Origin: Chloroflexota bacterium
Lineage (GTDB): Bacteria; Chloroflexota; UBA6077; FW602-bin22; JACPQP01
Length of the DNA: 14,487 bases
Direction of reading: 5' to 3'
Assembly (NCBI GenBank): GCA_016190465.1
Contig: JACPQP010000401.1
Span: forward strand, 1 to 14,487
Shown here: one piece after another, positions 1 through 7,961 of the stretch
Layout of the letters: every line of letters starts with the position of its first letter
How positions within the stretch are numbered: position 1 is the first letter of the stretch
Program-made: the position numbers and the translations under genes
The notes under the pieces: model-generated
Database searches by the model: none
Told to the model about the DNA's origin: nothing
The model's input: the letters and a program-made list of their open reading frames with translations, nothing else

Positions 1-722
1 CTCTCGGACTGCGCGATCTCGTTCTCGTGGTGGGGAAAGATCAGGTCCTGCCCACCTCCGTGAATGTCGATCCGCGGACCGAGGTGCTCCAGGATTATCG
101 CCGAGCACTCGATGTGCCAGCCGGGGCGTCCGGGACCCCAGGGGCTGTCCCACGCCGGCTCGCCCGGCTTCGCCGACTTCCACAGCGCGAAATCCATCGG
201 GCTCTCTTTCCGCGGATCGACCTCGATCCGTGCCCCGGCGAGCAGCTCATCCAGCGACCGGTGCGACAGCTTGCCGTAGTCCGGGTCTCGGCTCACCCGG
301 TAATACACGTCCCCATCCGCCTGGTAGGCGGATCCCTTGTCGATCAGCGCCTGGACGAGTTCGACGATCTTCGGCACGACCTCGGTGGCCCGCACGTAGC
401 GGTCCGGCGGATGGATGTTGAGCGCCTGCATGTCCTCGATGTATTCGGCGACATATCGCTCGGCCAGATCACGGGGCGACACGCCCAACCGCTGCGCGCG
501 GGCAATGATCTTGTCGTCGATGTCGGTGAAGTTCTGCACGTGGTGCACTCGGTATCCCCGATACCGGAGGTAGCGCAGGATCATGTCGAAGACGATGTAC
601 GACATGCCGTGGCCGATGTGGCTCGCACTATACGGGGTCACGCCGCACACATACACCCTGACCGGGTCGCCGAGTGGCTGGAACTCTTCTTTGAGTCCGG
701 TCATCGTGTTGTAGATTCTCAT
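1..722 (-). CDS. cysS: Cysteinyl-tRNA synthetase, 3' end outside the window
   Basis: Class I aminoacyl-tRNA synthetase that charges tRNA-Cys with cysteine in the cytoplasm. The first 240 residues are present, reading from ATG at 722 leftwards off the edge. The start MRIYNTMTG is typical of the family. The HIGH signature is seen as SHIGHG around residues 34-39. The zinc ligands are visible as C26, C206, H231 and E235, with the spacing of E. coli CysS (C28, C209, H234, E238). The ATG overlaps the cysE stop by 4 bases (ATGA, 719-722), so translation is probably coupled. An AAGGAG lies at 736-741, 13 nt from the start, which is rather far. It is the last visible gene of the ispD-ispF-cysE-cysS operon. 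The KMSKS half lies outside the window. Confidence 0.97.
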   Translation of the reverse strand, partial: MRIYNTMTGLKEEFQPLGDPVRVYVCGVTPYSASHIGHGMSYIVFDMILRYLRYRGYRVHHVQNFTDIDDKIIARAQRLGVSPRDLAERYVAEYIEDMQALNIHPPDRYVRATEVVPKIVELVQALIDKGSAYQADGDVYYRVSRDPDYGKLSHRSLDELLAGARIEVDPRKESPMDFALWKSAKPGEPAWDSPWGPGRPGWHIECSAIILEHLGPRIDIHGGGQDLIFPHHENEIAQSE

Positions 723-1495
723 GGCGAGTGGTTTGCTCCTTCGTGGTTGCTCGGGGGCTCATCGTCGCTCCCACCAGAACCGGGCGTGAGTCCGAGCGCG
801 AGCAGTGATTCGAATGGTGTCCGAACGAGCTGTCCCCGCTCATCGTGGTCGTGGGTCGCCTCCCCCAGCGCGCGCTCCATGGCGATGAGCCGCTCCTCGA
901 GCTCGACGATCTTCCGATGCAGCACCACGATCATCTCTGCTTGGGGATCGGGCAGGTGCTCGACCCGACGGGTATGTCCGCCGGGGGTCCGAAAGGCCAC
1001 GACGCGGGCGGGCACGCCGACAGCCGTGCCACCGGGCGGCACGTCACGCAAGACCACCGCGCCTGCACCGATGCGCGCGTGGTCGCCGACCGTGACAGCG
1101 CCGAGGATCTTCGCCCCGACGCCGATCAACACGTGATTGCCAATGGTCGGGTGCCGCTTGCCACGCTCCTGGCCGGTCCCACCGAGCGTGACGCCCTGAT
1201 ACATTGTAACAAAGTCGCCGACCTCACTCGTCTCGCCAATGACGACGCCCATGCCGTGATCGATGAAGAAACCCTTGCCGATCTTCGCCCCGGGGTGAAT
1301 CTCGATACCCGTGAGAAAGCGGTTCAGGTGCGAGATGAGCCGTGGCAAGACGGGGATGCCGCACCGGTGCAGGGCATGGGCCACCCGGTGCACCAGCAGA
1401 GCGTGCAAGCCGGGGTAGGCCAGCAAGACCTCGATCAGGCCGCGGGCCGCGGGGTCACGCTCGAAGATCGCCTGTACGTCATCCCGGATACTCAC
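719..1495 (-). CDS. cysE: Serine O-acetyltransferase
   Basis: Transfers acetyl from acetyl-CoA to L-serine, giving O-acetylserine, the cysteine precursor. 258 residues. An alpha-helical N-terminal region (about 1-65) is followed by the left-handed beta-helix of hexapeptide repeats from about residue 66 to 170. Family hallmarks are visible: [18 protein letters not shown] with the catalytic histidine, VIGET, the [10 protein letters not shown] loop and KRHPTIG. The C-terminal part after the helix (about residues 175-258) is longer than in short CysE proteins. It contains a helix rich in Leu/Glu/Arg ([17 protein letters not shown]) that may be a short coiled coil, then a polar tail without recognisable similarity. 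The start is GTG at 1493-1495, four bases after the ispF stop. The Shine-Dalgarno is weak, so re-initiation from ispF is likely. Confidence 0.95.
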   Translation of the reverse strand: MSIRDDVQAIFERDPAARGLIEVLLAYPGLHALLVHRVAHALHRCGIPVLPRLISHLNRFLTGIEIHPGAKIGKGFFIDHGMGVVIGETSEVGDFVTMYQGVTLGGTGQERGKRHPTIGNHVLIGVGAKILGAVTVGDHARIGAGAVVLRDVPPGGTAVGVPARVVAFRTPGGHTRRVEHLPDPQAEMIVVLHRKIVELEERLIAMERALGEATHDHDERGQLVRTPFESLLALGLTPGSGGSDDEPPSNHEGANHSP

Positions 1496-1499
1496 GCGC

Positions 1500-2000
1500 T
1501 CAGCTCACCAGCTCAAGCAGGACGACAGCCTGGGCGGCGATGCCCTCACCGCGCCCCACGAAGCCCAACCGCTCGTTCGTCGTCGCCTTGACGCTGACGT
1601 CCTCGACCGTGGTTCCCAGCGCCTCGGCGATCGTCGCCCGCATCGCGTCGACGTGGGGGGAAATGCGAGGCGCCTCGGCGACCACCACGGCGTCGACATT
1701 CCCGACGCGGTACCCGCGCTGCCGGGTCAGCGTGACCACCTCGCGCAGCAACACGATACTGGCGACGCCCCGGTAGCGAGCGTCGCCGGCGGGGAAGTGC
1801 TGGCCGATGTCCCCGAGCGCGGCCGCACCCAGGATGGCATCGCAGATCGCGTGAAGCAGCACGTCCGCGTCCGAGTAGCCCTCGAGCCCCTGGCTGTGCG
1901 GCAGCTCGATGCCGCCGAGCATCAAGCGGCGGCTTGGGGAGAAGCGGTGGACATCGTACCCCACTCCGACCCGTAAGCTCGTCCGCGCGGTCGATCTCAA
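1500..2000 (-). CDS. ispF: 2-C-methyl-D-erythritol 2,4-cyclodiphosphate synthase
   Basis: Fifth enzyme of the MEP isoprenoid pathway, cyclising CDP-methylerythritol 2-phosphate with release of CMP. 166 residues. The zinc-binding GYDVHRF motif is at about 14-20, [17 protein letters not shown] follows at about 43, and the ending carries [18 protein letters not shown]. All belong to the YgbB/IspF family. The start is an unusual TTG (1998-2000), chosen because a strong GAGGAG lies at 2008-2013, 7 nt away, and because the codon overlaps the ispD stop as TTGA. This adds about eight residues before the usual beginning. IspD and IspF act in the same pathway and are often adjacent or fused. Here they are separate but overlapping. 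Confidence 0.96.
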   Translation of the reverse strand: MRSTARTSLRVGVGYDVHRFSPSRRLMLGGIELPHSQGLEGYSDADVLLHAICDAILGAAALGDIGQHFPAGDARYRGVASIVLLREVVTLTRQRGYRVGNVDAVVVAEAPRISPHVDAMRATIAEALGTTVEDVSVKATTNERLGFVGRGEGIAAQAVVLLELVS

Positions 2001-2686
2001 CGTGGCTCTCCTCGGCTCAACAGGATCGCTTCGGCAATCAGCAAGTCAACCGCCGTCGTGACTTTGATGTTGTCGTAGTCGCCCAGAAACAGCTTGACCG
2101 GGTGGCCCAGCCGCTCGACGAGGCTCGCGTCATCCGTCACGTCCTCAACCGTCGCGACGAACGCCTGTCGCAGCAGTGTCGTCCCAAAGAGCTGGGGCGT
2201 CTGGGCCGACCATAGGGTGTCGCGGTTCAGAGTCTCGACGATCGTGCCGCTGACCCGCTTGATCGTATCCTTCACCGGCACGGCGGCGACCGCGGCCCCG
2301 GCCTCGCGCACCACGGCGATCCCCCGGGCGATGATCTCCGGCGTGACCAGGGGTCGCGCACCATCATGGATGGCGACCCACTCGCAATCGTCGACGAGGG
2401 CAAGCCATCGCTCGACAGAATCCTGGCGGCGAGCGCCCCCGGTCGTCACCTGGACCGGCGTGTCCCAGTTCGACGACGCGATCAGTCGCTCGGCGGCGGG
2501 GACGGCAGCGGGAGACACCACCAGAACGATCCGGTCGATCCCCGGCGTGCGCTGGAAGGCGTCGACCGTGTGCGCCAGCAGAGGACGAGCGCCGAGCGAG
2601 TGGTATAGCTTGTCCCCCCCGAATCGACGACTCGCACCGGCCGCCACGATGATCGCGGCCACGCGCCCCACCCCTGGCTCGGTCAT
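1997..2686 (-). CDS. ispD: 2-C-methyl-D-erythritol 4-phosphate cytidylyltransferase
   Basis: Third enzyme of the MEP pathway, joining MEP and CTP to CDP-methylerythritol. 229 residues, normal length. The nucleotide-binding loop is AAGASRRFGGDK at 15-26. GGARRQDSV at 83-91, AIHDGARPLV from 105, PVKDTIK and RDTLWSAQTPQLF all match the family, as does the late DDASLVE. The usual P-K-Q after the loop is replaced by DKLY, a tolerated variation with the lysine kept. ATG at 2684-2686 is preceded by GGGGAGA at good distance. It is the first gene of the leftward operon, whose promoter is predicted at 2958-2986, giving a leader of about 265 nt. B. subtilis has the same order (ispD-ispF-gltX-cysE-cysS) with gltX in between. 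gltX is absent here. Confidence 0.95.
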   Translation of the reverse strand: MTEPGVGRVAAIIVAAGASRRFGGDKLYHSLGARPLLAHTVDAFQRTPGIDRIVLVVSPAAVPAAERLIASSNWDTPVQVTTGGARRQDSVERWLALVDDCEWVAIHDGARPLVTPEIIARGIAVVREAGAAVAAVPVKDTIKRVSGTIVETLNRDTLWSAQTPQLFGTTLLRQAFVATVEDVTDDASLVERLGHPVKLFLGDYDNIKVTTAVDLLIAEAILLSRGEPR

Positions 2687-2734
2687 CCAGTCTCCCCTGG
2701 TTTTCCACCTCTTGTTCGACCGGACCCGTAATCA

Positions 2735-2805
2735 CCCCCTCCCACCAGGGGAGAGGAGGACTCCCCCCTTCCCCCTGGGTGGAGGAAGGGGCAGGGGGGG
2801 TGAAT
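2735..2805. repeat. GC-rich intergenic dyad element, copy 1
   Basis: Alternating C-tracts and G-tracts form an imperfect stem: 2738-2751 (CCTCCCACCAGGGG) against 2772-2785 (CCCCTGGGTGGAGG), with outer CACCCCC and GGGGGTG arms. A related element lies at 7807-7845. Such C-tract/G-tract hairpins are numerous intergenic repeats in some Chloroflexota. Here it lies in the untranslated leader of the ispD operon, about 50 nt before the gene. Function unknown. Confidence 0.55.
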
Positions 2806-2886
2806 GCGAGTCAGAGTTTCAATCCCCACCCGCTCCGCAGACCGGGTGCAGCGAACGCCGCAGCCCGGTTGAGACGAGTGTAGGCG

Positions 2887-2947
2887 CGCGTACACCCGAC
2901 GGTCCGGTCGATCCCCCGCGCGTGTGGGGAAAACGCGTACACCCGAC
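2887..2947. repeat. 14-nt direct repeat pair CGCGTACACCCGAC
   Basis: Identical 14-mers at 2887-2900 and 2934-2947, 47 bp apart. The second copy begins just after the expected transcription start of the leftward promoter. They may be operator half-sites for a regulator of the ispD operon, or coincidence. No known regulator motif is recognised. Confidence 0.45.
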
Positions 2948-2957
2948 TTTCGTCCGC

Positions 2958-2986
2958 ATGGTAGCATACGACGAGAGACGTGTAAA
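2958..2986 (-). promoter_or_regulatory. Predicted sigma70-like promoter of ispD-ispF-cysE-cysS
   Basis: On the minus strand, TTTACA (2981-2986) and TACCAT (2958-2963) are separated by exactly 17 bp. Transcription would begin near 2951, leaving a leader of about 265 nt before ispD that contains both 14-nt repeats and the dyad element. Confidence 0.6.
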
Positions 2987-3094
2987 GCCGCCAAAGCAGG
3001 TCACAGGATGTTACTTCCAGGCCACAGCCCAGGTCAGTGTCTGCTCGGGTGTCATCTCGTTGAAGAGCAACGTAGTTCTCAGACTAACCACCCC

Positions 3095-3123
3095 TTGACA
3101 ACCCGGTGTACTTCAGGTATCCT
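3095..3123 (+). promoter_or_regulatory. Predicted sigma70-like promoter of the iron-uptake operon
   Basis: A perfect TTGACA (3095-3100), a 17-bp spacer and TATCCT (3118-3123). Transcription would begin near 3130-3131, immediately before the iron-box-like palindrome, giving a leader of about 150 nt to the ATG at 3279. Confidence 0.7.
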
Positions 3124-3132
3124 CGCACTTGC

Positions 3133-3146
3133 TTAGGACACCCTAA
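3133..3146. promoter_or_regulatory. Putative DtxR/IdeR-type iron box
   Basis: The palindrome TTAGG-ACAC-CCTAA has two perfect 5-bp arms with a 4-bp centre. This is the TTAGG-N4-CCTAA core found inside the DtxR/IdeR consensus (TTAGGTTAGCCTAACCTAA). It sits at about +3 to +16 of the predicted transcript, where a bound iron-loaded repressor would block initiation. The operon downstream is for iron uptake, which fits. The outer arm of the 19-bp consensus is not conserved, so the regulator assignment is inference. Confidence 0.5.
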
Positions 3147-3153
3147 TATCGCT

Positions 3154-3252
3154 GGCTCGCCACGAGCCGATTGACCGCTGAGTGGACGGTCGGAGTTCCG
3201 AGCGAAACCTCGCGCAAGGATCACCAAACCGCAAAGAGAGCCAGCAACTCTC
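3154..3252 (+). promoter_or_regulatory. Structured 5' leader with four short hairpins
   Basis: Four perfect inverted repeats follow each other. GGCTCG/CGAGCC is at 3154-3168 with a 3-nt loop. GACCG/CGGTC is at 3173-3191. CGAG/CTCG is at 3199-3212 around CGAAAC. GAGAG/CTCTC is at 3236-3252. The ribosome-binding GGAGG (3268-3272) follows. No known riboswitch class was recognised. Individually the short stems could arise by chance in GC-rich DNA. Confidence 0.35.
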
Positions 3253-3278
3253 CGTGGGCTGTCCGATGGAGGTGCCGT

Positions 3279-4556
3279 ATGGTCGAAGCGCTTGTCATCA
3301 CCCTGCGCGAAGGGATGGAGGCCGCGCTGGTCGTCGGCCTCATCCTGGCCTATCTCAACCGGACCGGGCGAGCCGCTCACAGCCGCTACGTCTACGCCGG
3401 AGTGCTCCTGGCGGTGCTGGCCAGCCTGGCTGGCGCCGCTGGCTTCAGCCTGATCGGCCTGGACCCGGAGAATGAGGTCCTGGAAGGGACCCTGCTGGCG
3501 TTGGCCGCCGTCCTGGTGGCGACCCTGGTCATCTGGATGTGGCGCGCCTCTCGGAGCGTCAAGCAGTACGTCGAGGCGCGGCTGGGGGCCCTGGCCGGCG
3601 AAGCCGGACCGCGCCCCGCGTGGGGTCTCCTGGGCTTCACCTTCTTCATGGTCTTTCGGGAGGGGGTGGAGATCGTGCTCTTTCTGGCGGCGCTCTCGCT
3701 GACGGCGGGGGGCCTGTCCCAGCTCATCGGCGCCACGGCGGGGTTGGGGCTGGCGGCCCTGTTTGGTTTCCTCATCATCAAGGGCAGCGTGCGCATCGAT
3801 CTGCGGCGATTCTTCGGCATCACCAGCCTGGTGCTTCTGGTCCTCGTCATCCGGCTCCTGGCCGGCAGTGTCCACGAGTTCTCCGAAGTGGGGCTCCTGC
3901 CGACGACGCCGGCTGAGCTGTCCATCGTCGGCTTCATCGTCAAGGACTCCACGTCCATTGTCATCCTGCTGGTGCTGGTGCTGTTGCCAGTCCTGGCGAT
4001 GGTGCCGGGCCTGCACTCGCGGCCGGGAGACGAGGCCGCCCGCCCGGAAGAGGGATCGGCCGAGCGGCGAAAGCGAGTGGCGGCACTGCGGCAGGCCCGC
4101 CGCTGGCAGATGGCGGTGATCGGGGTGACCCTTGCCCTGGTGCTGCCGCTGGTCTGGGCAGTCTACGCCGCGGAGACCAGCGGGTACCGGCCCCAGCCGG
4201 ACGAGATTACGCCGCAGGGGGGCCAGGTGCGCATCGCCCTGGATCCCCTGGAGGACGGCCAGTTGCACAAGTTCCTCTACCACGGCCAGCAGGCCGACGT
4301 GCGGTTCATCGCGATCCGGAAGGAGGACGGCGAGATCGCCGTGGCGCTGGACGTGTGCAGCATCTGCCCACCAGCCGGTTATCATCAAGAGGGCGACATT
4401 GTGATGTGCGAGAACTGCAACGCGCCCATCAACGTGGGTACCATCGGCGAGTCGGGCGGGTGTAACCCCGTCCCGCTGGCGTTCTCACAGGAGAGTGGCG
4501 AACTGGTCATCGCGACAGCCGACCTCGACGCCGCTCAAGGGCGGTTCACGCGGTAG
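3279..4556 (+). CDS. FTR1-family iron permease fused to a DUF2318 Fe-S (FtrD-like) domain
   Basis: Inner-membrane high-affinity iron permease. 425 residues. The start is ATG 3279 because GGAGG (3268-3272) lies 6 nt upstream and the FTR1 domain begins at once. Several hydrophobic helices occupy about 1-255. The two iron-pathway motifs are REGME (10-14, helix 1) and REGVE (127-131, helix 4). A charged cytoplasmic-type linker (about 260-285) and one more membrane helix (about 287-308) lead to a C-terminal DUF2318 domain with C360-x2-C363, C377-x2-C380 and C395, expected to bind a metal or Fe-S cofactor outside the membrane. In Campylobacter (p19 locus), E. coli FetMP and FtrABCD systems these two parts are usually separate proteins. 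The two permeases and ATPase that follow complete the same set. Expression is probably iron-repressed through the box at 3133-3146. Confidence 0.9.
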   Translation: MVEALVITLREGMEAALVVGLILAYLNRTGRAAHSRYVYAGVLLAVLASLAGAAGFSLIGLDPENEVLEGTLLALAAVLVATLVIWMWRASRSVKQYVEARLGALAGEAGPRPAWGLLGFTFFMVFREGVEIVLFLAALSLTAGGLSQLIGATAGLGLAALFGFLIIKGSVRIDLRRFFGITSLVLLVLVIRLLAGSVHEFSEVGLLPTTPAELSIVGFIVKDSTSIVILLVLVLLPVLAMVPGLHSRPGDEAARPEEGSAERRKRVAALRQARRWQMAVIGVTLALVLPLVWAVYAAETSGYRPQPDEITPQGGQVRIALDPLEDGQLHKFLYHGQQADVRFIAIRKEDGEIAVALDVCSICPPAGYHQEGDIVMCENCNAPINVGTIGESGGCNPVPLAFSQESGELVIATADLDAAQGRFTR

Positions 4557-4590
4557 ACACGCCGCGATCAGCCGTCAGCCGGAGGCAACT

Positions 4591-5919
4591 ATGCTGATCC
4601 GTCTTCTGGGCGACAGCCTGCGCCGGCGAACCCGCCGCGCTGCCGTCGCCATCCTGGCCATATCGGTGGGCACCGCGCTGGCGGCCGCTTTGCTCGGCAT
4701 CTCCCTGGACATCACCGAGAAGATGGCCCGGGAGATGCGCAGCTACGGCGCCAACATCCTGGCGACGCCCGATTCGGGGGACGTGCAACTGGAGGTAGGG
4801 GGCATCACCATCCGCCCGCCGGCGGCCCGGGGAGGCATCGACGAGACGCAATTGGTCAAGCTGAAGACCATCTTCTGGCGGAACAACGTCGTCGGCTTCG
4901 CCCCCTTCCTGTCGGCCATCGTCGAGGTGCGCGATCAGCAGGTCGCGCTGACCGGCACCTGGTTCGACCGGACGCTGACGCTGCCGGCCGGCGCCTCCGT
5001 ACGCACCGGCGCGGACACCCGGGAAAAGGCGGCCAGCACCTCGACGTTCCGCACGGGAGTTCGGGTCATCGCCCCGTGGTGGCAGGTAGAGGGCAAGTGG
5101 GCCAACGACGAGGATCCCGGGGCGGCGATGGTCGGCTCGGCGCTCGCCCGGCGGCTGGGGCTCCGGGTGGGCGACGCCTTTACCGCGCACTACGCGGGCC
5201 GCCCGCTGGCGCTGCGAGCCGTCGGCCTCGTCTCTACGGGTGGCTATGAGGACGAGCAGATCTTCGTTGGGCTGACGACCGCGCAGGGGCTGCTGGGTCT
5301 GAGCCGGGGGGCCGACAAGGTGCTGGTCAGCGCCCTGGTGGAGCCGGACGACCGCCTGCGTCCCGACCTGCGGGGCCGGGATCCCGCCCAGATGACGCCG
5401 GAGCAGTACGCCACCTGGTATTGCTCGCCGATCATGGGTGCGATCGTCACCCAGGTCAAGGAGGTGCTCCCCAACGCCGACGTGCGGCCCATCCGCCAGA
5501 TCGCCGAGGCCGAGGGGGGATTCTTGAGCAAGGTTGGGCTCCTGATGACGCTGCTAACCGCGACCGCGCTGGCCGCGTCGGCTCTGGCGGTGATGACGGC
5601 GATGACTGCCAGCGTATTGGAGCGACGGACCGAGATCGGCCTGATGAAGGCGATCGGCGCCGACGCCGGACAGATCGCCCTCGTCTTCCTCAGCGAGGCG
5701 GGGCTCATGGGGCTTGTCGGTGGGCTGTTGGGGTACGTGGCTGGTCTGGCGTTGGCCGCGTTCGTCGGACAGCAGGTCTTTGCTGCCGCGGTGTCGCCGC
5801 CGCCGGCCGTCCTCCCGGTGTCCATCGCCCTGGCGCTCGGGGTGGCCCTGGCGGGGAGCGCGCTGCCGGTGCGGCAGGCCGTGCGCCTGGATCCAGTCAG
5901 TCTGCTGCGCGGGAGGTGA
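4591..5919 (+). CDS. FtsX/MacB-type ABC transporter permease 1 of the iron operon
   Basis: Membrane subunit of a LolCE/MacB-type ABC complex. 442 residues. The ATG at 4591 is preceded by GGAGG (4581-4585). One N-terminal helix (about 17-38) is followed by a large extracytoplasmic MacB-like domain (about 40-305) and three C-terminal helices (about 311-340, 365-395 and 405-430), the FtsX domain. The coupling segment ERRTEIGLMKAIGA (E348) before the third helix contacts the ATPase in this family. It is 35 bp downstream of the FTR1 gene and 2 bp before the second permease. The two permeases share AYGANIL/SYGANIL near the N-terminus, the EIGLMKA(I/L)GA coupling motif and a (V/I)RQA..(L/I)DP ending, so they are paralogues that probably form a heterodimer. 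Closest in context are Cj1661/Cj1662 of the Campylobacter p19 iron locus. Confidence 0.9.
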   Translation: MLIRLLGDSLRRRTRRAAVAILAISVGTALAAALLGISLDITEKMAREMRSYGANILATPDSGDVQLEVGGITIRPPAARGGIDETQLVKLKTIFWRNNVVGFAPFLSAIVEVRDQQVALTGTWFDRTLTLPAGASVRTGADTREKAASTSTFRTGVRVIAPWWQVEGKWANDEDPGAAMVGSALARRLGLRVGDAFTAHYAGRPLALRAVGLVSTGGYEDEQIFVGLTTAQGLLGLSRGADKVLVSALVEPDDRLRPDLRGRDPAQMTPEQYATWYCSPIMGAIVTQVKEVLPNADVRPIRQIAEAEGGFLSKVGLLMTLLTATALAASALAVMTAMTASVLERRTEIGLMKAIGADAGQIALVFLSEAGLMGLVGGLLGYVAGLALAAFVGQQVFAAAVSPPPAVLPVSIALALGVALAGSALPVRQAVRLDPVSLLRGR

Positions 5920-5921
5920 CG

Positions 5922-7046
5922 ATGCTCTGGCGAATGCTGCGGGGTTCCTGGCGCCACCGGCGGGTCCGGTTGGGCGTGGCCACGCTGTCGATGCTGCTAG
6001 GGGCAGCGATGACCTCGGCGCTGATCAACCTCTCCTTCGACGTGGGAAGCCAAACCGGGCGGGAGCTCCGCGCCTACGGGGCCAACATCCTGCTCCTGCC
6101 ACGCGGCGCGTCGCTCACGCCCGGCGGCACGAGGGAAGGGCGGGGTATCCGGGAGCGCGATCTGGCGGCGCTCGACGGCATCCCGGCGGTGGTCGGCTAC
6201 GCGCCCTCTCTCTACCTGGTCGCCGACGTTCAGGGGCGCCCGCTCGCGGCCGGCGGGGTGGTCTTCGAGCGTCTCCAGGCGATGAGCGCCTGGTGGCGAG
6301 TCACCGGAAGCTGGCCCGCCGCCCCGGACGAGGCGCTGCTGGGGGTGAGCGCGGCCCGGTCGCTGGGGCTGGCGCCGGGCGACCGGATCGCCATCGGCTA
6401 CCACGACGCGAAGCGGGAGCTGGTGGTGGCCGGCCTGGTGGAGACAGGGGGAGCCGAGGACAACCAGGTCCTCGTCCCCCTTCCGGTGGCCCAGGCGCTC
6501 GCCGGTCAGCCGGGGCAGGTCGGGCTGGTGCAGGTGAGCGCGCTGGTCGCGGGGCAGTCTCTCGTCGAGGTAGCCGGCGCCATCGAGGCCCGTCTACCCG
6601 ACATCCAGGCGCGGCCGTTGCGCCAATTTGCCCAGGCCGAGGAATCGGTGGTGGCGAAGGTGAGGCTGCTGCTGGCCCTGGTGGCGGCCGTGGTGTTGGG
6701 CGTCGCGGCGCTCGCCGTGGGCAGCACGATGTTCACCGCCGTCGTGGAGCGGCGAGCCGAGATCGGCCTGATGAAGGCGCTGGGGGCGGCCGAGCGTCGG
6801 GTGGCTGCTCTCTTCCTGGCGGACGGCATCGGCGTCGGGGCCATCGGGGGCCTCGGCGGCTACGCGGCCGGCCTGGGGGTTGCCGCCCTCATCGGCCAGC
6901 AGGTGTTTCACGCCACCCTCCAGCCGAACCCCCTGGGCCTTCCGGTTACCCTGGCGGTGGCCACCGGCGTGGCGCTGGCGGCCAGCATCTGGCCGGTCCG
7001 GCAAGCGCTGGCGATCGACCCGGCGGTGATTCTGCGAGGTGAGTGA
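5922..7046 (+). CDS. FtsX/MacB-type ABC transporter permease 2 of the iron operon
   Basis: Second membrane subunit, 374 residues. The start is ATG 5922 with GGGAGG (5911-5916) 5 nt upstream, inside the end of permease 1. The open frame extends far upstream, but that part is out-of-frame permease 1 sequence. It has the same architecture: one N-terminal helix (about 20-40), an extracytoplasmic domain, then three C-terminal helices, with the coupling motif ERRAEIGLMKALGA (E280). The extracytoplasmic domain is about 70 residues shorter than in permease 1. This fits one long and one short partner in a heterodimer. The stop is directly followed by the ATPase start codon (TGA-ATG, 7044-7049). The cargo of these permeases in p19/fet-type systems is not well established. 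Confidence 0.9.
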   Translation: MLWRMLRGSWRHRRVRLGVATLSMLLGAAMTSALINLSFDVGSQTGRELRAYGANILLLPRGASLTPGGTREGRGIRERDLAALDGIPAVVGYAPSLYLVADVQGRPLAAGGVVFERLQAMSAWWRVTGSWPAAPDEALLGVSAARSLGLAPGDRIAIGYHDAKRELVVAGLVETGGAEDNQVLVPLPVAQALAGQPGQVGLVQVSALVAGQSLVEVAGAIEARLPDIQARPLRQFAQAEESVVAKVRLLLALVAAVVLGVAALAVGSTMFTAVVERRAEIGLMKALGAAERRVAALFLADGIGVGAIGGLGGYAAGLGVAALIGQQVFHATLQPNPLGLPVTLAVATGVALAASIWPVRQALAIDPAVILRGE

Positions 7047-7745
<699 letters not shown>

Positions 7746-7806
7746 GTTCCCCATGGGCCGTTGCGCCTTGGCCGACGCAAGGTGGCTACTCCCCAGGGAG
7801 CCGCCA

Positions 7807-7845
7807 CCCCCCTCCCCGCGTCGGGGAGGGGGGCAGGGGGGAGAG
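7807..7845. repeat. GC-rich intergenic dyad element, copy 2; possible transcript end
   Basis: A perfect 12-bp stem, 7807-7818 against 7822-7833, with a CGT loop, followed by a G-tract. It lies 61 bp after the ABC ATPase. It resembles the element at 2735-2805 in its C-tract/G-tract style. There is no T-run, so it is not a classical intrinsic terminator, but a stem this strong could stall polymerase or protect the 3' end of the iron mRNA. Confidence 0.6.
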
Positions 7846-7873
7846 GTCGAACCCCGGCTGCGGTACAGGCGAG

Positions 7874-7902
7874 TTGGCGGCACGCACGCGATGTGGCACA
7901 AT
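7874..7902 (+). promoter_or_regulatory. Weak candidate promoter for the defence-locus remnant
   Basis: TTGGCG (7874-7879) and CACAAT (7897-7902) are separated by 17 bp, about 60 bp before the helicase remnant. The boxes match the consensus only partly. It is the best candidate in this gap. Confidence 0.25.
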
Positions 7903-7961
7903 GCATCGTGTAGGTGAGAAGGACGGTATTGCGTCGCGTCGAGCGGCGGAGGTGGTTGCCG

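Larger units (their letters stand above)
2687..3278. other. Divergent intergenic region between ispD and the iron operon
   Basis: 592 bp without a convincing gene. From left to right it holds a GC-rich dyad (2735-2805), two copies of a 14-nt direct repeat (2887-2900 and 2934-2947), a leftward promoter (2958-2986), a stretch of about 105 bp without recognisable signals (2987-3094), a rightward promoter (3095-3123), an iron-box-like palindrome (3133-3146) and a hairpin-rich leader (3154-3252). The open frame that extends upstream of the FTR1 start through this leader begins with TTG at 3171 and has no conserved sequence. Confidence 0.7.

Noticed and set aside
27..1136. A long plus-strand open frame (369 codons) opposite cysS and cysE.
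   Set aside because: It is a GC-rich antisense shadow: the minus-strand proteins are clearly conserved and this frame has low-complexity Arg/Pro/Ser sequence without family features.
2816..2827. GTTTCAATCCCC, which resembles the beginning of many type I/III CRISPR repeats.
   Set aside because: It occurs once only, with no second copy at repeat spacing and no cas gene in the window.
3171..3278. A longer FTR1 protein starting at TTG 3171.
   Set aside because: The extra 36 residues are not hydrophobic or conserved and fall in the hairpin-rich leader. ATG 3279 has GGAGG at 6 nt.
3084..4388. A 434-codon minus-strand frame opposite the FTR1 gene.
   Set aside because: Its sequence is rich in Gln/His/Asp/Arg, as expected opposite a membrane protein in GC-rich DNA. 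It has no domain and no suitable promoter.
5421..5921. Upstream extension of the permease 2 frame inside permease 1.
   Set aside because: It is out-of-frame permease 1 coding sequence. The ATG at 5922 has its own GGGAGG and begins the paralogous N-terminus.
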